Shown here: in pieces, positions 53,582 to 64,000 of the stretch
Numbering within the stretch: the stretch's first letter is position 1
Layout: each line of letters opens with the position of its first letter
Assembly (NCBI RefSeq): GCF_018224885.1
Contig: NZ_JAGTXB010000006.1
Span: 248,001 to 312,000, forward strand
DNA from: Chitinophaga hostae
Lineage (GTDB): Bacteria > Bacteroidota > Bacteroidia > Chitinophagales > Chitinophagaceae
DNA length: 64,000 nt
Direction: 5' to 3'
Translations under genes and position numbers: made by a program
Notes under the pieces: generated by a model
The model's database searches: none
What the model was told of the DNA's origin: nothing
Seen by the model: the letters and a program-made list of their open reading frames with translations, nothing else

Positions 53582-53613
53582 AAAAAATCCTGTCCGTAGT
53601 GACAGGATTTTTT
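53582..53613 (+). terminator. Terminator of korA
   Basis: AAAAAATCCTGTC pairs with GACAGGATTTTTT around CGTAGT. It separates korA from the next gene. Confidence 0.9.
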
Positions 53614-53683
53614 GTATTTTCCTTTATGGGGAGACAATTTACAGCTACTGCTGCCCATGTATTTCTTGTTTAAGACAACTATT

Positions 53684-54271
53684 ATGTATAACCTTTTTCG
53701 TGTATTGCTAACCGTTATTACTGTAGCTGTATTGTTTTTGCAGGCACACGCCCAAACCAATACCTTTGAAGTGCGGGTCGCGAACCATGCAGTAGGTACA
53801 ATAGAGGCTAACCGGAAGGTAAACGGACCTGCCAAAACCATTATAATTAAAACGCGTATCCAGGTAATGTTGTCTAAAGTAAACAGCGATATCCTGAATG
53901 AATACAGTAATAACGTGCTTACTACTGCAAAATCTTCCCGCATCTCCGGGAAAAACGGGGAAGATAAACGAACCACAACGCTTCGTAATGGTAAAGAATA
54001 TACGGTTACTGTAAATGGAGAAAAATCGGTTATCAATAACGCTGAAATAGAAGAATGTGTGGCCGACCTCTATTTTGTTGAACCCAAACAGGTTACACGG
54101 GTATTCTCTGAAACATTAGGCCGCTTTCTGCCATTAAAATCTATCGGTGGGGGAATGTATGAGCTGATACTGCCCGAAGGGAAAAAGAATGTGTTTAAAT
54201 ATGAAAACGGCACCCTTGTACTGGTAGAAGTGAATCATACTTTTGGCAAGGCCCTCTTCGTGAAACTATGA
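53684..54271 (+). CDS. Exported protein of unknown function
   Basis: 195 residues from MYNLFRVLLTVIT (53657 is an alternative). A signal peptide ends near AHAQ. The mature part is beta-rich: TFEVRVANHAVGTIEANRKVNG, TIIIKTRIQVMLSKVNSDILNEYS, ELILPEGKKNVFKYENGTLVLVEV. This resembles small exported DUF6134-like proteins, but I am not certain. It stands alone after korA, followed by an inverted repeat. Confidence 0.65.
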   Translation: MYNLFRVLLTVITVAVLFLQAHAQTNTFEVRVANHAVGTIEANRKVNGPAKTIIIKTRIQVMLSKVNSDILNEYSNNVLTTAKSSRISGKNGEDKRTTTLRNGKEYTVTVNGEKSVINNAEIEECVADLYFVEPKQVTRVFSETLGRFLPLKSIGGGMYELILPEGKKNVFKYENGTLVLVEVNHTFGKALFVKL

Positions 54272-54385
54272 TGAATGTGATTACAATGATTATCCTGATA
54301 AATGAAGGCCGGCGCGGGGAATATATGAACCGCTATAGTTGTCGCTTATCAGGATAATCATTTTAATCAAATTAATCACCGTCAT
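54270..54385. repeat. Intergenic inverted repeat, about 110 bp
   Basis: GATGAATGTGATTACAATGATTATCCTGATAA is mirrored imperfectly by TTATCAGGATAATCATTTTAATCAAATTAATCACCGTC. It overlaps the stop of the exported protein on one side and reaches the 3' end of the nucleoside transporter on the other, so it may terminate both transcripts. Confidence 0.8.
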
Positions 54386-55581
54386 TGTTTACTGTCTCTG
54401 AAAAATAACATAAACAACACTAATACTACTGCTGCGATCCCTGCAGGAATGAGCCAGATGGCATGCCAGTCGTGCATTGTTTCGCTTGTTTTGTAAGCGG
54501 CTACAATTGGGCCGGAAATAAGAAACCCAATCAGCATACCTACACCATAGGTGGCCAATGTAACAAACCCCTGGGCAGAACTCTTGAATTCTTCACCGGC
54601 TACCCTGTCGGTATATATCTGACCGGTTACAAAAAAGAAATCGTAACAGATGCCATGTAAAATGATTCCGGCTATCAGCATCCAGTAATTGGTATCCACA
54701 TTGCCGTAGGCAAATAATGCATAACGCACTACCCATGCCAGCATACCCAGCGCCAGCATCTTTTTTACACCTAAACGGGCAAAGAATAACGGCATTACCA
54801 GCATAAACAGGAATTCCGACATCTGCCCCATTGACTGTTTACCGGCAGCAGCTTTCATCCCTATTTCATTGAGGAAGGGGTTGGTAAAGTTATAGTAGAA
54901 GGCCAGCGGAATACAAATAGCGATAGAGGCGAGGAAAAACAACAGGTAAGAGCGATTTTTTAACATTCGGATGGCATCCAGTCCCAGTATTTCTCTTACA
55001 GAGATCTCAGTACCTTTTTTAGCAGGAGGTGTTTTGGGCAAAGTGAAGCTGAATATACCCAACAGCAAAGACACGCCTGCAGCCATTTTAAAGGTAAGGT
55101 CAAGCGAATTTGACTGCTCCCATTGCAACCATCCGATCAGCAGGCCTGCAATGATCCATCCTACGGTGCCAAATACGCGAATAAAGGAAAACTCTTTGCT
55201 TGGATCACTCATTTGCCGGAAAGAAATAGCGTTTACCAGCGCCAGCGTTGGCATATAAAGGATCATGTACACCAGCAGTACCGGGTAAAAACTATCAAAG
55301 TCTGTCATCCCGGAACAGATCCATAACAGTGCAGCCCCCACCAGGTGGATGGCGCCCAGGATAACCTGCGCGGAAATGAACCGGTCTGCAATAATACCAA
55401 CAATGAAAGGAGCTATCACGGCTCCGATCGACTGGGTCAGAAAGGCATAGCCCACTCTTTCATCGGTGGCGCCCTGCAGATTCTTTAAGACAAAAGTGCC
55501 TAATGTTACAAACCATGCTCCCCAGATAAAGAACTCGAGGAACATCATAAACGAAAGTTGTACCCTAACAGCTAATCTCAT
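54382..55581 (-). CDS. Nucleoside:proton symporter family MFS transporter
   Basis: 399 residues, twelve hydrophobic helices. FLEFFIWGAWFVTLGTFVLKN at the start, SIGAVIAPFIVGIIADRFIS, ISFRQMSDPSKEFSFIRVFGTVGWIIAGLLIGW and GICYDFFFVTGQIYTDRVAGEEFKSSAQGFV are characteristic of the NupG/XapB branch. It imports nucleosides with protons. No adjacent nucleoside-using gene is seen. Confidence 0.88.
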   Translation of the reverse strand: MRLAVRVQLSFMMFLEFFIWGAWFVTLGTFVLKNLQGATDERVGYAFLTQSIGAVIAPFIVGIIADRFISAQVILGAIHLVGAALLWICSGMTDFDSFYPVLLVYMILYMPTLALVNAISFRQMSDPSKEFSFIRVFGTVGWIIAGLLIGWLQWEQSNSLDLTFKMAAGVSLLLGIFSFTLPKTPPAKKGTEISVREILGLDAIRMLKNRSYLLFFLASIAICIPLAFYYNFTNPFLNEIGMKAAAGKQSMGQMSEFLFMLVMPLFFARLGVKKMLALGMLAWVVRYALFAYGNVDTNYWMLIAGIILHGICYDFFFVTGQIYTDRVAGEEFKSSAQGFVTLATYGVGMLIGFLISGPIVAAYKTSETMHDWHAIWLIPAGIAAVVLVLFMLFFRDSKQ

Positions 55582-55686
55582 AACGACGAATGCTTTTATT
55601 GATTGAATCTTAATGAACTATTTAAGATAGTAAAATACAGCTAACTGTTACGCAAATTAATGATGGATAAAAGAAACTCCGGTGGT

Positions 55687-56415
55687 TCACAAAGTACTTG
55701 TCCTGATTTTTTTACCTGGCATTACGGCTATCTCAGAACCTGCGGCCAGCAAGGCGCTGCGGGGTGTTTGCTGTAGCATGTTTTCAAAGTTGGCGCCATA
55801 GAGGGCACGGGTGTTGCAATGAAAATCGAAACTGGTAACCGGATGGGTATGCCATTGCGGATGTGTTACCTGGTATTCACCGGTAGTAAGCTGATCCACT
55901 TTGGTATATCCCCAGTAATGTTCTGTAATAAATTCTTCTTCGCTGCCAGTTGTGATGGGTTGGGTAGCCTGGAGTGCAGTGGCGGTTAAATGATTCCATT
56001 CGTCCTGCACTTTCCACCGGTAGGCTACTTTAAAAGTGCCTGCATCCGGGTATTCCCAGCTGTGTTCCATGGGATGGGTGGCATACTTCTCCTTGTAAAT
56101 GGTGTTGGCCACAAACGTGATCAAGGGTTTAGGCACAAGCTCTTTTACGAATACCACTCCTCTTTTCCAGGTCCCGTTTTCTTTATAGCGCACATAAAAG
56201 CGAAGGTTTACTTCCTCAAAGGTGCGGTGACCGGGAAGATAGAGCCCTTTTACCCTGGTGTTCTGGAACAGGAAGCCTACCAGGCTGGCATAGCAGGTAT
56301 TATTCCAGGTATCCAGCTCTGTGTGTACAGGCAGATATGGCCGGAGTACGGCCGGATCAGCTTCAAAGTTGATCATCAGCAGGTTTCTCCAGGCTGCAGT
56401 AAGGAATGGGCGCAT
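55687..56415 (-). CDS. YqjF/DUF2071 family protein
   Basis: 242 residues. AWRNLLMINFEADPAVLRPYLPVHTELDTWNNTCYASLVGFLFQNTRV and VNLRFYVRYKENGTWKRGVVFVKELVPKP are diagnostic for DUF2071. The family fold is antiparallel beta; role unknown. It follows endonuclease III by 2 bp and is probably co-transcribed. Confidence 0.9.
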   Translation of the reverse strand: MRPFLTAAWRNLLMINFEADPAVLRPYLPVHTELDTWNNTCYASLVGFLFQNTRVKGLYLPGHRTFEEVNLRFYVRYKENGTWKRGVVFVKELVPKPLITFVANTIYKEKYATHPMEHSWEYPDAGTFKVAYRWKVQDEWNHLTATALQATQPITTGSEEEFITEHYWGYTKVDQLTTGEYQVTHPQWHTHPVTSFDFHCNTRALYGANFENMLQQTPRSALLAAGSEIAVMPGKKIRTSTL

Positions 56416-56417
56416 AG

Positions 56418-57065
56418 TTAACTGGCTTTTACTAGCTTGGCATAATACTTACAGGCCGGTCTGAGTCCGCATTCGCCGCATTTAGGGCTCCTGGCCACAC
56501 AAATGTAGCGGCCATGCAAAATGAGCCAATGATGGGCTATATGGACTTTATCTTTTGGAATATGCTTTAGCAGTTGTAATTCTGTTTGCAGTGGGGTGGT
56601 AGCATTTACCGTGAGGCCAATCCGGGCAGATACCCTGAATACATGTGTATCTACCGCCATATTGGGTTGCTGATGAACAACGGAGGTAATCACATTGGCT
56701 GTTTTCCGGCCCACACCGGGTAGTTTGATCAGTTCCGGTACCGTAGCCGGTATTTCGCCGTTGAAGTCTGCTACCACCATCTCTGCCATGCCTATGAGGT
56801 GCCTGGTTTTGTTGTTGGGGTAGCTGATACTTCGGATAAGTGGAAACAGGTCGTCAAACGTGGCCTTGCTGAGGGCATAAACATCCGGGTACTGCGCAAA
56901 GATAGCAGGGGTGGTCATATTCACCCGTTTATCAGTGCATTGGGCAGACAGGATAACAGCTACCAGCAGTTGGTATGGATTGTCGTAGATAAGTTCCGTT
57001 TCGGCATTGGGCGCATGTTCCTCAAAGTACTTGAGAATAAATGCATAACGCTCTTTTTGAGTCAT
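56418..57065 (-). CDS. nth: Endonuclease III
   Basis: 215 residues, HhH-GPD DNA glycosylase/AP lyase of base excision repair. The catalytic Lys lies in QCTDKRVN, the helix-hairpin-helix is LIKLPGVGRKTANVI, the Asp is in VDTHVFRVSARIGL, and the [4Fe-4S] cluster ligands are in CVARSPKCGECGLRPACKYY (C-x6-C-x2-C-x5-C). Length and all motifs are normal. Confidence 0.95.
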   Translation of the reverse strand: MTQKERYAFILKYFEEHAPNAETELIYDNPYQLLVAVILSAQCTDKRVNMTTPAIFAQYPDVYALSKATFDDLFPLIRSISYPNNKTRHLIGMAEMVVADFNGEIPATVPELIKLPGVGRKTANVITSVVHQQPNMAVDTHVFRVSARIGLTVNATTPLQTELQLLKHIPKDKVHIAHHWLILHGRYICVARSPKCGECGLRPACKYYAKLVKAS

Positions 57066-57104
57066 GCCATAAAGATAGGAAAAATGAAAAAAGTAAGGCT
57101 GCGA

Positions 57105-57323
57105 TTACTTTTCTTCCTGGGCTTGTTTGTTGGCAGCGTAGTCAAAAATCACCTGAAGGGTAGCCACTCTGGGAGCATAGCGAACGGTATTGAGGGCCGC
57201 TTTCGTGTTCTCAAAGCATTTTTGCTCTTCCTGGGTCAAGGAAAGTTCCTCCTGGTGATGTTTTATATCGCTTTTTGTAACAAGACACAGGGTTGATAGT
57301 ACAGAAAGTGTAAAATTACTCAT
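57105..57323 (-). CDS. Small hypothetical protein, 72 aa
   Basis: MSNFTLSVLSTLCLVTKSD is a hydrophobic start, followed by a polar helix (HHQEELSLTQEEQKCFENTKAALNTVRYAPRVATLQVIFDYAANK). No known family. It lies between nth and the FtsB/DivIC gene on the same strand. Weak evidence: a clean frame and a position 39 bp ahead of nth. Confidence 0.55.
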   Translation of the reverse strand: MSNFTLSVLSTLCLVTKSDIKHHQEELSLTQEEQKCFENTKAALNTVRYAPRVATLQVIFDYAANKQAQEEK

Positions 57324-57431
57324 GCATTATTGTTTTAATACTAAGAATAGGTTCTGTTTTATAACGAAAGAAGCGCGGAATCTATTGTTAATTTAAGATA
57401 AATTTTTAAGATCTGCAAGGGTAGGGCGTGC

Positions 57432-57749
57432 TTACTGTTTGGGGGCGGGGGCAATGATGAAGAGGTCTTCATTGTCCTTCTTCATATAATATTTCTCCCG
57501 GGCGAATTTCTCCAGTTTTTCGGGACTGGAAAGGAGTTCCTGTTGTTCTTCCCGGGTTTGTTTGATTTCCTGTATAAAAAATGCCTTTTGGTTCTCCAGC
57601 TTATTGACTTCTGACTGGAACTGGTATTGCGACATCAGGTTGGTTTTGTCCAGGAAGGCGATCCAGATGATAAAGGCAGCAAAGGCTATGAAGAACTTAT
57701 TCTTCAGAAACTTTGGCACTTTATTATTGATGGATGTGGTCCAGGACAT
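57432..57749 (-). CDS. FtsB/DivIC family septum formation initiator
   Basis: 105 residues. One helix (FIAFAAFIIWIAFLD, residues ~18-33) followed by a coiled coil (NKLENQKAFFIQEIKQTREEQQELLSSPEKLEKFAREKYYMKKDNEDLFII) with the typical FtsB C-terminal KFAREKY.MKKDNEDLF. Bitopic divisome protein. Located next to enolase, as FtsB commonly is in many bacteria. Confidence 0.9.
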   Translation of the reverse strand: MSWTTSINNKVPKFLKNKFFIAFAAFIIWIAFLDKTNLMSQYQFQSEVNKLENQKAFFIQEIKQTREEQQELLSSPEKLEKFAREKYYMKKDNEDLFIIAPAPKQ

Positions 57750-57762
57750 AAGGCAATTTACT

Positions 57763-57845
57763 AAAGAATTACGAATTATAAATTACGAATTACGGGATTA
57801 GAGATAATCCCCAATTCGTAATTCATAATTCGCAATTCGTAATTT

Positions 57846-57847
<2 letters not shown>
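57763..57847. repeat. Intergenic inverted repeat at the enolase 3' end
   Basis: AAAGAATTACGAATTATAAATT at the left is mirrored by AATTCATAATTCGCAATTCG and further T's at the right, with GGGATTA / TAATCCCC inside. Its right end overlaps the stop codon of the enolase gene (57846-57848). Confidence 0.85.
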
Positions 57848-59268
<1,421 letters not shown>

Positions 59269-59277
<9 letters not shown>

Positions 59278-60192
59278 GGCGTTGCCAGTCGTTATTTCCC
59301 GGAAAATTGTCTCCAGGCTTTGCGAATTGCTCTGCAAAGAAAGTATGTTCCGGTTATTAATCAAAGCAAATTGTAACAGGTTTTTTCTTACCAGATCCAC
59401 CTCACTGGTAAATAATTGCCAGCTACGGTCTTCCCGGGCCACCACACGGGTGATTCCGCCGATGGCCAGTAACTCGGCTTCAGTGACCGGCTCCGCAAAG
59501 GTAACCTGTAAATAATGCTGGGCAGTATTGTTTTGCTGCAGATTGGATAATTTATCGTCTGCAACAATTTTTCCCTTGTTGATGATGATCACCCGGTCGC
59601 AAATCGCCTCCACTTCCTGCATGATATGGGTGGAAAGGATCACGGTTTTATTTGCGCCTAACTCACGGATCAGCTGCCGGATGTCTGCCAGTTGATTGGG
59701 ATCCAGACCGGTAGTAGGTTCGTCGAGGATCAGCACTTCCGGGTCGTGGAGTAATGCCTGGGCCAGGCCTACCCGCTGCTTGTAACCGTTAGAGAGCGCC
59801 CCGATCTTTTTATGCTGCTCCGGTTCCAGCCCGGTGAGCCGGATCACGTCAGAAATCCGCCCTGCACCCGCTTTGCCCAGCTGATGAACACCCGCAATAA
59901 ATTCAAGGAACTCCCTCATATACATATCGTAGTACAGCGGATTCGATTCGGGCAGATAGCCTACCCTTTTCCGTACTTCCAGCGACTGTGTTACAACATC
60001 AAAACCGCATACGCTGGCTTTGCCGCTGCTGGGTGGCAAAAAACCGGTAATCATTTTCATGGTAGTGGATTTTCCGGCGCCGTTAGGCCCCAGGAAACCA
60101 GTGATCTCCCCCTTTTTCAGTTCAAAGGAAATACCATCTACCGCCCGCTGTTCGCCGTAAATTTTGCTGAGTTCTGATACCTGGATAGACAT
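59269..60192 (-). CDS. gldA: Gliding motility ABC transporter ATP-binding protein (GldA type)
   Basis: 307 residues from MSIQVSELSKIYGEQRAVDG; a longer frame starts at 60204. Walker A GPNGAGKSTTMK, signature ALSNGYKQRVGLAQALLHDPEVLILDEPTTGLDPNQ, and the C-terminal part with LQVTFAEPVTEAELLAIGGITRVV. It is the GldA branch of ABC-2 ATPases, needed for gliding in Flavobacterium with GldF/GldG. The permease genes are not in this window. The last codons are supplied by the repeat at 59251-59277. Confidence 0.85.
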
Positions 60193-60204
60193 GTATGCTT
60201 GCAC

Positions 60205-60449
60205 GTTTTGCGGGGGCTAAAGTACTATAAAAAGGGGATAAACGATAACGCCTCCGGCAGAAGGCTGGGCAATGACCTTTCTGTGCCGGCATCGCCGGGC
60301 CGCCGCTACGCTTTTTATCTAGTAAGGAACGGTTTTAGGACCTTCCATCACGCTTTTAGACTAATAAGGTACTAGTTCTCCGAATTATATATATATTTAG
60401 GCCTGAATTAACGACCGTTATTATGTGAACTAAAACAGGGAGCCCCAGA
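60205..60449. other. Intergenic region upstream of the sigma-54 promoter
   Basis: A 245-bp stretch with a GC-rich start (GCCGGCATCGCCGGGCCGCCGCTACGC near 60290) and an AT-rich end (ATTATATATATATTTAGG near 60386). No gene recognised. If the sigma-54 promoter is real, an activator-binding site should lie here, but I do not see a clear inverted repeat. Confidence 0.4.
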
Positions 60450-60466
60450 TTGGCATATAAGTTGCA
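60450..60466 (+). promoter_or_regulatory. Sigma-54 promoter
   Basis: TTGGCATATAAGTTGCA matches the -24/-12 sigma-54 consensus YTGGCAC-N5-TTGCW: GG at 60452-60453 and GC at 60464-60465, with the required 10-base spacing between them. Start of transcription would be near 60477, about 75 bases before the first ATG. Sigma-54 (RpoN) promoters need a separate activator, which is not in the window. Confidence 0.7.
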
Positions 60467-60551
60467 TTTATGCGGCTACCTATACGTTATATAACCTATA
60501 CAGGCAAAGCACTACATATAAAATCACCTTCATGCTTCAACCCAATATTTG

Positions 60552-61232
60552 ATGTCAAACTTTCTAAAAAAAGCAATGGGCCTTTTTGTGGAATTTGAAC
60601 CCGAAGAAAACAGCGATGTCAGGAGGCCGGAAGAGCCTTCCCTGTCGCAAAAATTCCCGCTTAGCAGTTCTTCAGGATCCGCGCCCGCCAGGCCACCAGG
60701 GCCTGTTGCCCTGTCTGTTGCAGACATGGATAAATTTGAACAGCACTTCAGTGCGCTGTTTGAAAAAAGCAACTTCCCGGGGCCAGACTATTACGAGTTC
60801 TGGAAAATGATGGAAACACTGGAAGCGCATGTAAAGGACGAAAACGCCCGCATGCAGGCGGTGTATGCTACCCTCAGCATTCAGGGGCTTACAAAAAATA
60901 AGCTCGTTGAAAGTGCTGCGCAGTACAAACAAATCATTGAAAAGGACAGAGCCGAGTTTGAAAAAGCAGCCAACGACAGAGCCGCTACGGAAGTAGATGG
61001 CCGTCATCAGCAGCTGAAAGACATGGAAAAGAAAATGGCCGATAACGCCGCCCTGATCCAGCAACTCACTAAGGAAATTACCGAAGCACAGGCTAAAACA
61101 GAACAGTTGAAGGCGCAAATGGCAGAACAGGAGGAAAAAATAGTTGCCAACCGCCAGGGCTACCAGGTGGCTTGTGAGGCTATGGTAAGAAAAATAAACA
61201 CTGATATTCAAAAAATAGAAACATCGCTCTAA
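60552..61232 (+). CDS. Coiled-coil protein, first gene of a sigma-54 operon
   Basis: 226 residues from the ATG at 60552; a TTG three bases earlier is possible. Residues 1-55 are proline/serine/glycine-rich and disordered (SSSSGSAPARPPGP). Residues 60-115 form a compact helical region (MDKFEQHFSALFEKSNFPGPDYYEFWKMMETLEAHV). Residues 120-226 form a long coiled coil (MEKKMADNAALIQQLTKEITEAQAKTEQLKAQMAEQEEKI). No recognised family; the helical build recalls PspA-type membrane-stress proteins only in general appearance. Confidence 0.75.
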   Translation: MSNFLKKAMGLFVEFEPEENSDVRRPEEPSLSQKFPLSSSSGSAPARPPGPVALSVADMDKFEQHFSALFEKSNFPGPDYYEFWKMMETLEAHVKDENARMQAVYATLSIQGLTKNKLVESAAQYKQIIEKDRAEFEKAANDRAATEVDGRHQQLKDMEKKMADNAALIQQLTKEITEAQAKTEQLKAQMAEQEEKIVANRQGYQVACEAMVRKINTDIQKIETSL

Positions 61233-61237
61233 ACGCT

Positions 61238-62227
61238 ATGGAAACGCAAATCTTCCCTGCCAATGAATCTGGGCAGAAACTGAAATCTTACTGGAACAGA
61301 CCGGGTGGAAAATTCGGAATCCTGATCGGAATAGGATTACTGGTGCTGATCGGATATTATGTAATCCCCATCCTGACTGCCGTAGTATGGAATACCCTGA
61401 ATTTCGGTATCGCACTCGTATGCCTTGGCATTTTCCTGTACTGTGTTACACACCGTAAACTCCGTTTAAGTCTGTTTTACCTGTACGAATGGCTGATGAA
61501 AAAACTCGTGGGCCTCGTCATTGAACTGGACCCTTTCCTGATCGCAGAAGATTACATCGGCGACATGGAAGAACAACGGGAAAAACTGTACAATCAATCA
61601 GTAGAGGTAGACGCACAGAAAGAAAAGATTGACCTCAAAATCAGCGAAAAGGAAAAGGAAATGACCCAATTGCTGACCCGTGCCAAAGCTGCGCAGAACA
61701 ATAACATGCTGCCGGAACTGGGTAACGCTACCCGCCAGATCGCGCGTGTAAAGGAATACATCGCACAGCTGACGCCAATACGCGATAACCTCGCCCGCAT
61801 CGGTGACTACCTCACCAAAGTACATAAGAACAGCGGTTACATGATTGAAGATGCCCGCAATGAACTGGAATTGAAAAGAGACCTTTACAAGTCTGTCACC
61901 TCCGGTAACAAAGCGTTGTCATCTGCACTCAAAATTTTCAACGGAGATCCGGAAAAGAAACTGATGGTAGAACAGTCGATGGAATTCCTGAAAGAGGATA
62001 TTGCCACCAAACTGGCCAGCATGAAAAAGGCCATCAATTATTCTACGGATTTTATGCGCTCTATAGACCTGGATAATGCCACCTATGAGCTGCAGGGCCT
62101 GAAAATGCTGGAATCTTATGATCCTGATAAAACATTCAAACTGGACATACAGAAATGGGAGCCTTCCCGTGAACCCCAGCAACCTGGTACGGTACGTACC
62201 GATAACTACAACGATCTGTTAAGCTAA
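61238..62227 (+). CDS. Membrane-anchored coiled-coil protein, unknown family
   Basis: 329 residues, 5 bp after the first gene. Two hydrophobic helices near residues 27-70 (GILIGIGLLVLIGYYVIPILTAVVW and FGIALVCLGIFLYCVTH). A long cytoplasmic helical region follows (EDYIGDMEEQREKLYNQSVEVDAQKEKIDLKISEKEKEMTQLLTRA, residues ~105-155) and a C-terminal all-helical part. Membrane-bound coiled coils of this kind are sometimes called microtubule-binding-like; the true function is unknown. Confidence 0.75.
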   Translation: METQIFPANESGQKLKSYWNRPGGKFGILIGIGLLVLIGYYVIPILTAVVWNTLNFGIALVCLGIFLYCVTHRKLRLSLFYLYEWLMKKLVGLVIELDPFLIAEDYIGDMEEQREKLYNQSVEVDAQKEKIDLKISEKEKEMTQLLTRAKAAQNNNMLPELGNATRQIARVKEYIAQLTPIRDNLARIGDYLTKVHKNSGYMIEDARNELELKRDLYKSVTSGNKALSSALKIFNGDPEKKLMVEQSMEFLKEDIATKLASMKKAINYSTDFMRSIDLDNATYELQGLKMLESYDPDKTFKLDIQKWEPSREPQQPGTVRTDNYNDLLS

Positions 62228-62262
62228 ACAAACATTAACCTCTAATAAACAAATATTACAAC

Positions 62263-64000
62263 TATGGCTGTGAAAGTAAAACCTGGTGGAAAGGTGGTGG
62301 GCATCGTACTGTTGTTAGGTGCCATCTATGCAGGAAAAGTTTTATGGTGGGATAAACGCCCGAAAGAAGCCAAAGCGGCTACCGAAATTGGTAAAGTATC
62401 TTTGCCCGATGCAGCAGAAGCTTCCCTGAGCGGCAACGCAGTAAAATTACCGTTGCCTGAAAGTACAGAAGCATTAAATGGAGGTACCAAAATATCCTGG
62501 CGTGTAATGGCATGGAACTCCCAGTTTGCACTGATGTATGCCAACGGTGGCGCCAATACCACCAAAGGCTCCCTGATCGATAAAGCAAAATTGCAGCTGC
62601 AATTGGTACGCCAGGACGACTGTAATAAATCCCTGGCCGACATGGTGAAGTTTGCACAGGACTATAAAAAGAACCCTAATACCACTGGTATATTCGCTTC
62701 CTTTATGGGAGATGGTATGCCGGCATTCTTCGCCGCACTGGCTAAAGAACTGGAGCCTCTTGGCCCGGACTATCAGCCTATTGCTTTCTACACCATGGGT
62801 AAAAGTTATGGTGAAGATAAACTGATGGGACCTGTAGAATGGAAAAGAGATCCCAAAAGCGCTCTTGGTAAAACAGTTGCAGGGGTACTGCGCGATGGTG
62901 ATATCAATATCATGCTGAAATGGGCCGGTGATAACAATATTCCCGTAAATCCGGATGAAACTTCGTACGACCGCAATGCCATTAACATCATTGCTGCCAA
63001 CGACTTCCTGGATGCCGGTGCAAAATATATTGCCGGTTACAAAGAAACCCGTAAACTGGTGATCGATGGTAAAAAGACCAGCAAAGATACCACAGTTGGT
63101 GTAGATGGCGTAGCCACCTGGACCCCGGGCGACGTAAACGTGGCGCAGAAAAAAGGCGGTCTGGTAAATATCGCATCTACCCGTGAGTACTCTTCCCAGA
63201 TGCCGAACATTACTATCACCATCAAGAAATTTGCTTACGATCACCGTACAGATATCGAAAACCTGATCATTGCATTGGCACAGGCCGGCGACCAGGTACG
63301 TTCTTACAACGAAGCAAAAGCTTTTGCCGGCGATGTGTCTGCAAAAGTGTATAACGAACAGAATGGCGCCTACTGGCTGAAATACTATAACGGTGTGGAG
63401 GAAAAAGATGCGCAGGGCCTGAACATTCCTTTGGGCGGATCCATGGCATTTAACCTGACTGATGCCGCTAATACTTTCGGCATGGGTAAAGATGCGATTG
63501 ACCGTTATAAAATTGTGTATGGTACTTTTGGGGAAATCCTGACCAGGATGTATCCTGAAATTATGCCTACTTACCCGGTATATAGCCAGGTAGTGGATAA
63601 ATCCTTCCTTGCATCAGTAGTGGCTAATCACCCTGAGTTGCTGGAAGGTGCTGCGATCAAGGAAAAGTATGCCGAAAACATCACTTCAGAAGTGTCTTCC
63701 AAATCCTACCAGATACAGTTTGAAACAGGTAGTTCTGTGATCAAGGCCGGTTCCCATGCTGTATTGGATGAGATCCTGAAAAGTGCGGTAGTAGCAGAAG
63801 GACTGAAAGTAGGTGTTTATGGCCATACCGATAATGTAGGTAATCCAACCGCCAACGAAAAATTATCCAACGAACGTGCAGAAGCGGTAAAAAATTACCT
63901 CATTGGCAAAGGCCTGGCAGAAGCGCGTATCGAATCAAAAGGTTATGGCGATACCAAACCTATTGCGGATAACACTACCAACGATGGTCGCGCAAAGAAC
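62263..64000 (+). CDS. OmpA-domain protein with PBP-like core (partial)
   Basis: 579 codons visible; the frame runs off the window. A membrane anchor lies near residues 8-27 (VVGIVLLLGAIYAGKVLWW). Residues ~50-450 look like a substrate-binding-protein fold (ISWRVMAWNSQFALMYANGGAN, IKKFAYDHRTDIENLIIALAQAG). From ~482 an OmpA-like peptidoglycan-binding domain follows (YQIQFETGSSVIKAGSHAVLDEIL, YGHTDNVGNPTANEKLSNERAEAVKNYL, ESKGYGDTKPIADN) with its Asp and Arg. Probably inner-membrane-anchored and holding the cell wall; third gene of the operon. Confidence 0.85.

Noticed and set aside
60205-60450. Activator (enhancer) site for the sigma-54 promoter
   Set aside because: I looked for an inverted repeat in the usual upstream zone and found none that is convincing.

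Overview
The window reads as a chromosomal segment of a Bacteroidota species, most likely a Chitinophaga-like member of the Chitinophagaceae. Support comes from a GldA-type gliding ABC ATPase, from TTTG / TAnnTTTG promoters in place of the usual bacterial -35/-10 boxes, from the many AraC regulators, RND efflux genes and family-specific DUF proteins, and from the general flavour of the proteins. The genus is inferred, not proven. I see no prophage, insertion sequence, CRISPR array or plasmid function. One tRNA gene, tRNA-Arg(CCT), lies near 28.0 kb.

Layout. 0-3.2 kb: a drug/metabolite exporter cut by the window edge, a fosmidomycin-resistance-type MFS exporter and a FadR/GntR regulator that share an operator-like palindrome, and a sterol desaturase family protein. 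3.3-9.4 kb: an AraC regulator, DUF983, and a complete MacAB-TolC type efflux set (TolC, adaptor, ATPase, permease). 9.4-21.7 kb: small accessory genes, four AraC regulators, DoxX with a polysaccharide deacetylase, a glycosyltransferase, and an SDR pair with two small partners. 21.7-25.6 kb: a glycan-modification group (GT2, methyltransferase, NeuD acetyltransferase, DegT aminotransferase). 25.7-27.8 kb: a cysteine-module membrane protein, a 2H phosphoesterase, and a PIN-like DUF5615 gene whose DUF433 partner is broken. 28-39 kb: acyl-CoA ligase, YceI, PaaN, a TPR protein, a degenerate CPBP protein, DUF1015 with SerC, an S1/P1-like zinc enzyme and DUF502. 39.2-46 kb: a TetR-controlled RND efflux operon. 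46.4-49.1 kb: kynureninase followed by a glycine-rich 2H phosphoesterase. 49-60.2 kb: housekeeping genes (Bax inhibitor-1 family, KorA, nucleoside transporter, endonuclease III, FtsB/DivIC, enolase, GldA). 60.4-64 kb: a three-gene coiled-coil / membrane / OmpA operon behind a sigma-54 promoter, cut by the window end.

The most interesting items are: (1) the terminal operon, which resembles a sigma-54-driven envelope-stress module of the PspA type but is built from unfamiliar parts; (2) the fusion of a long YDRGGGG / YNRGGGG low-complexity region to a 2H phosphoesterase domain; (3) two proteins sharing an exactly spaced four-cysteine N-terminal module ahead of a membrane span; (4) a toxin-antitoxin-like pair with the antitoxin disrupted by an internal deletion; and (5) a set of long, mutually different intergenic inverted repeats that sit just after stop codons.
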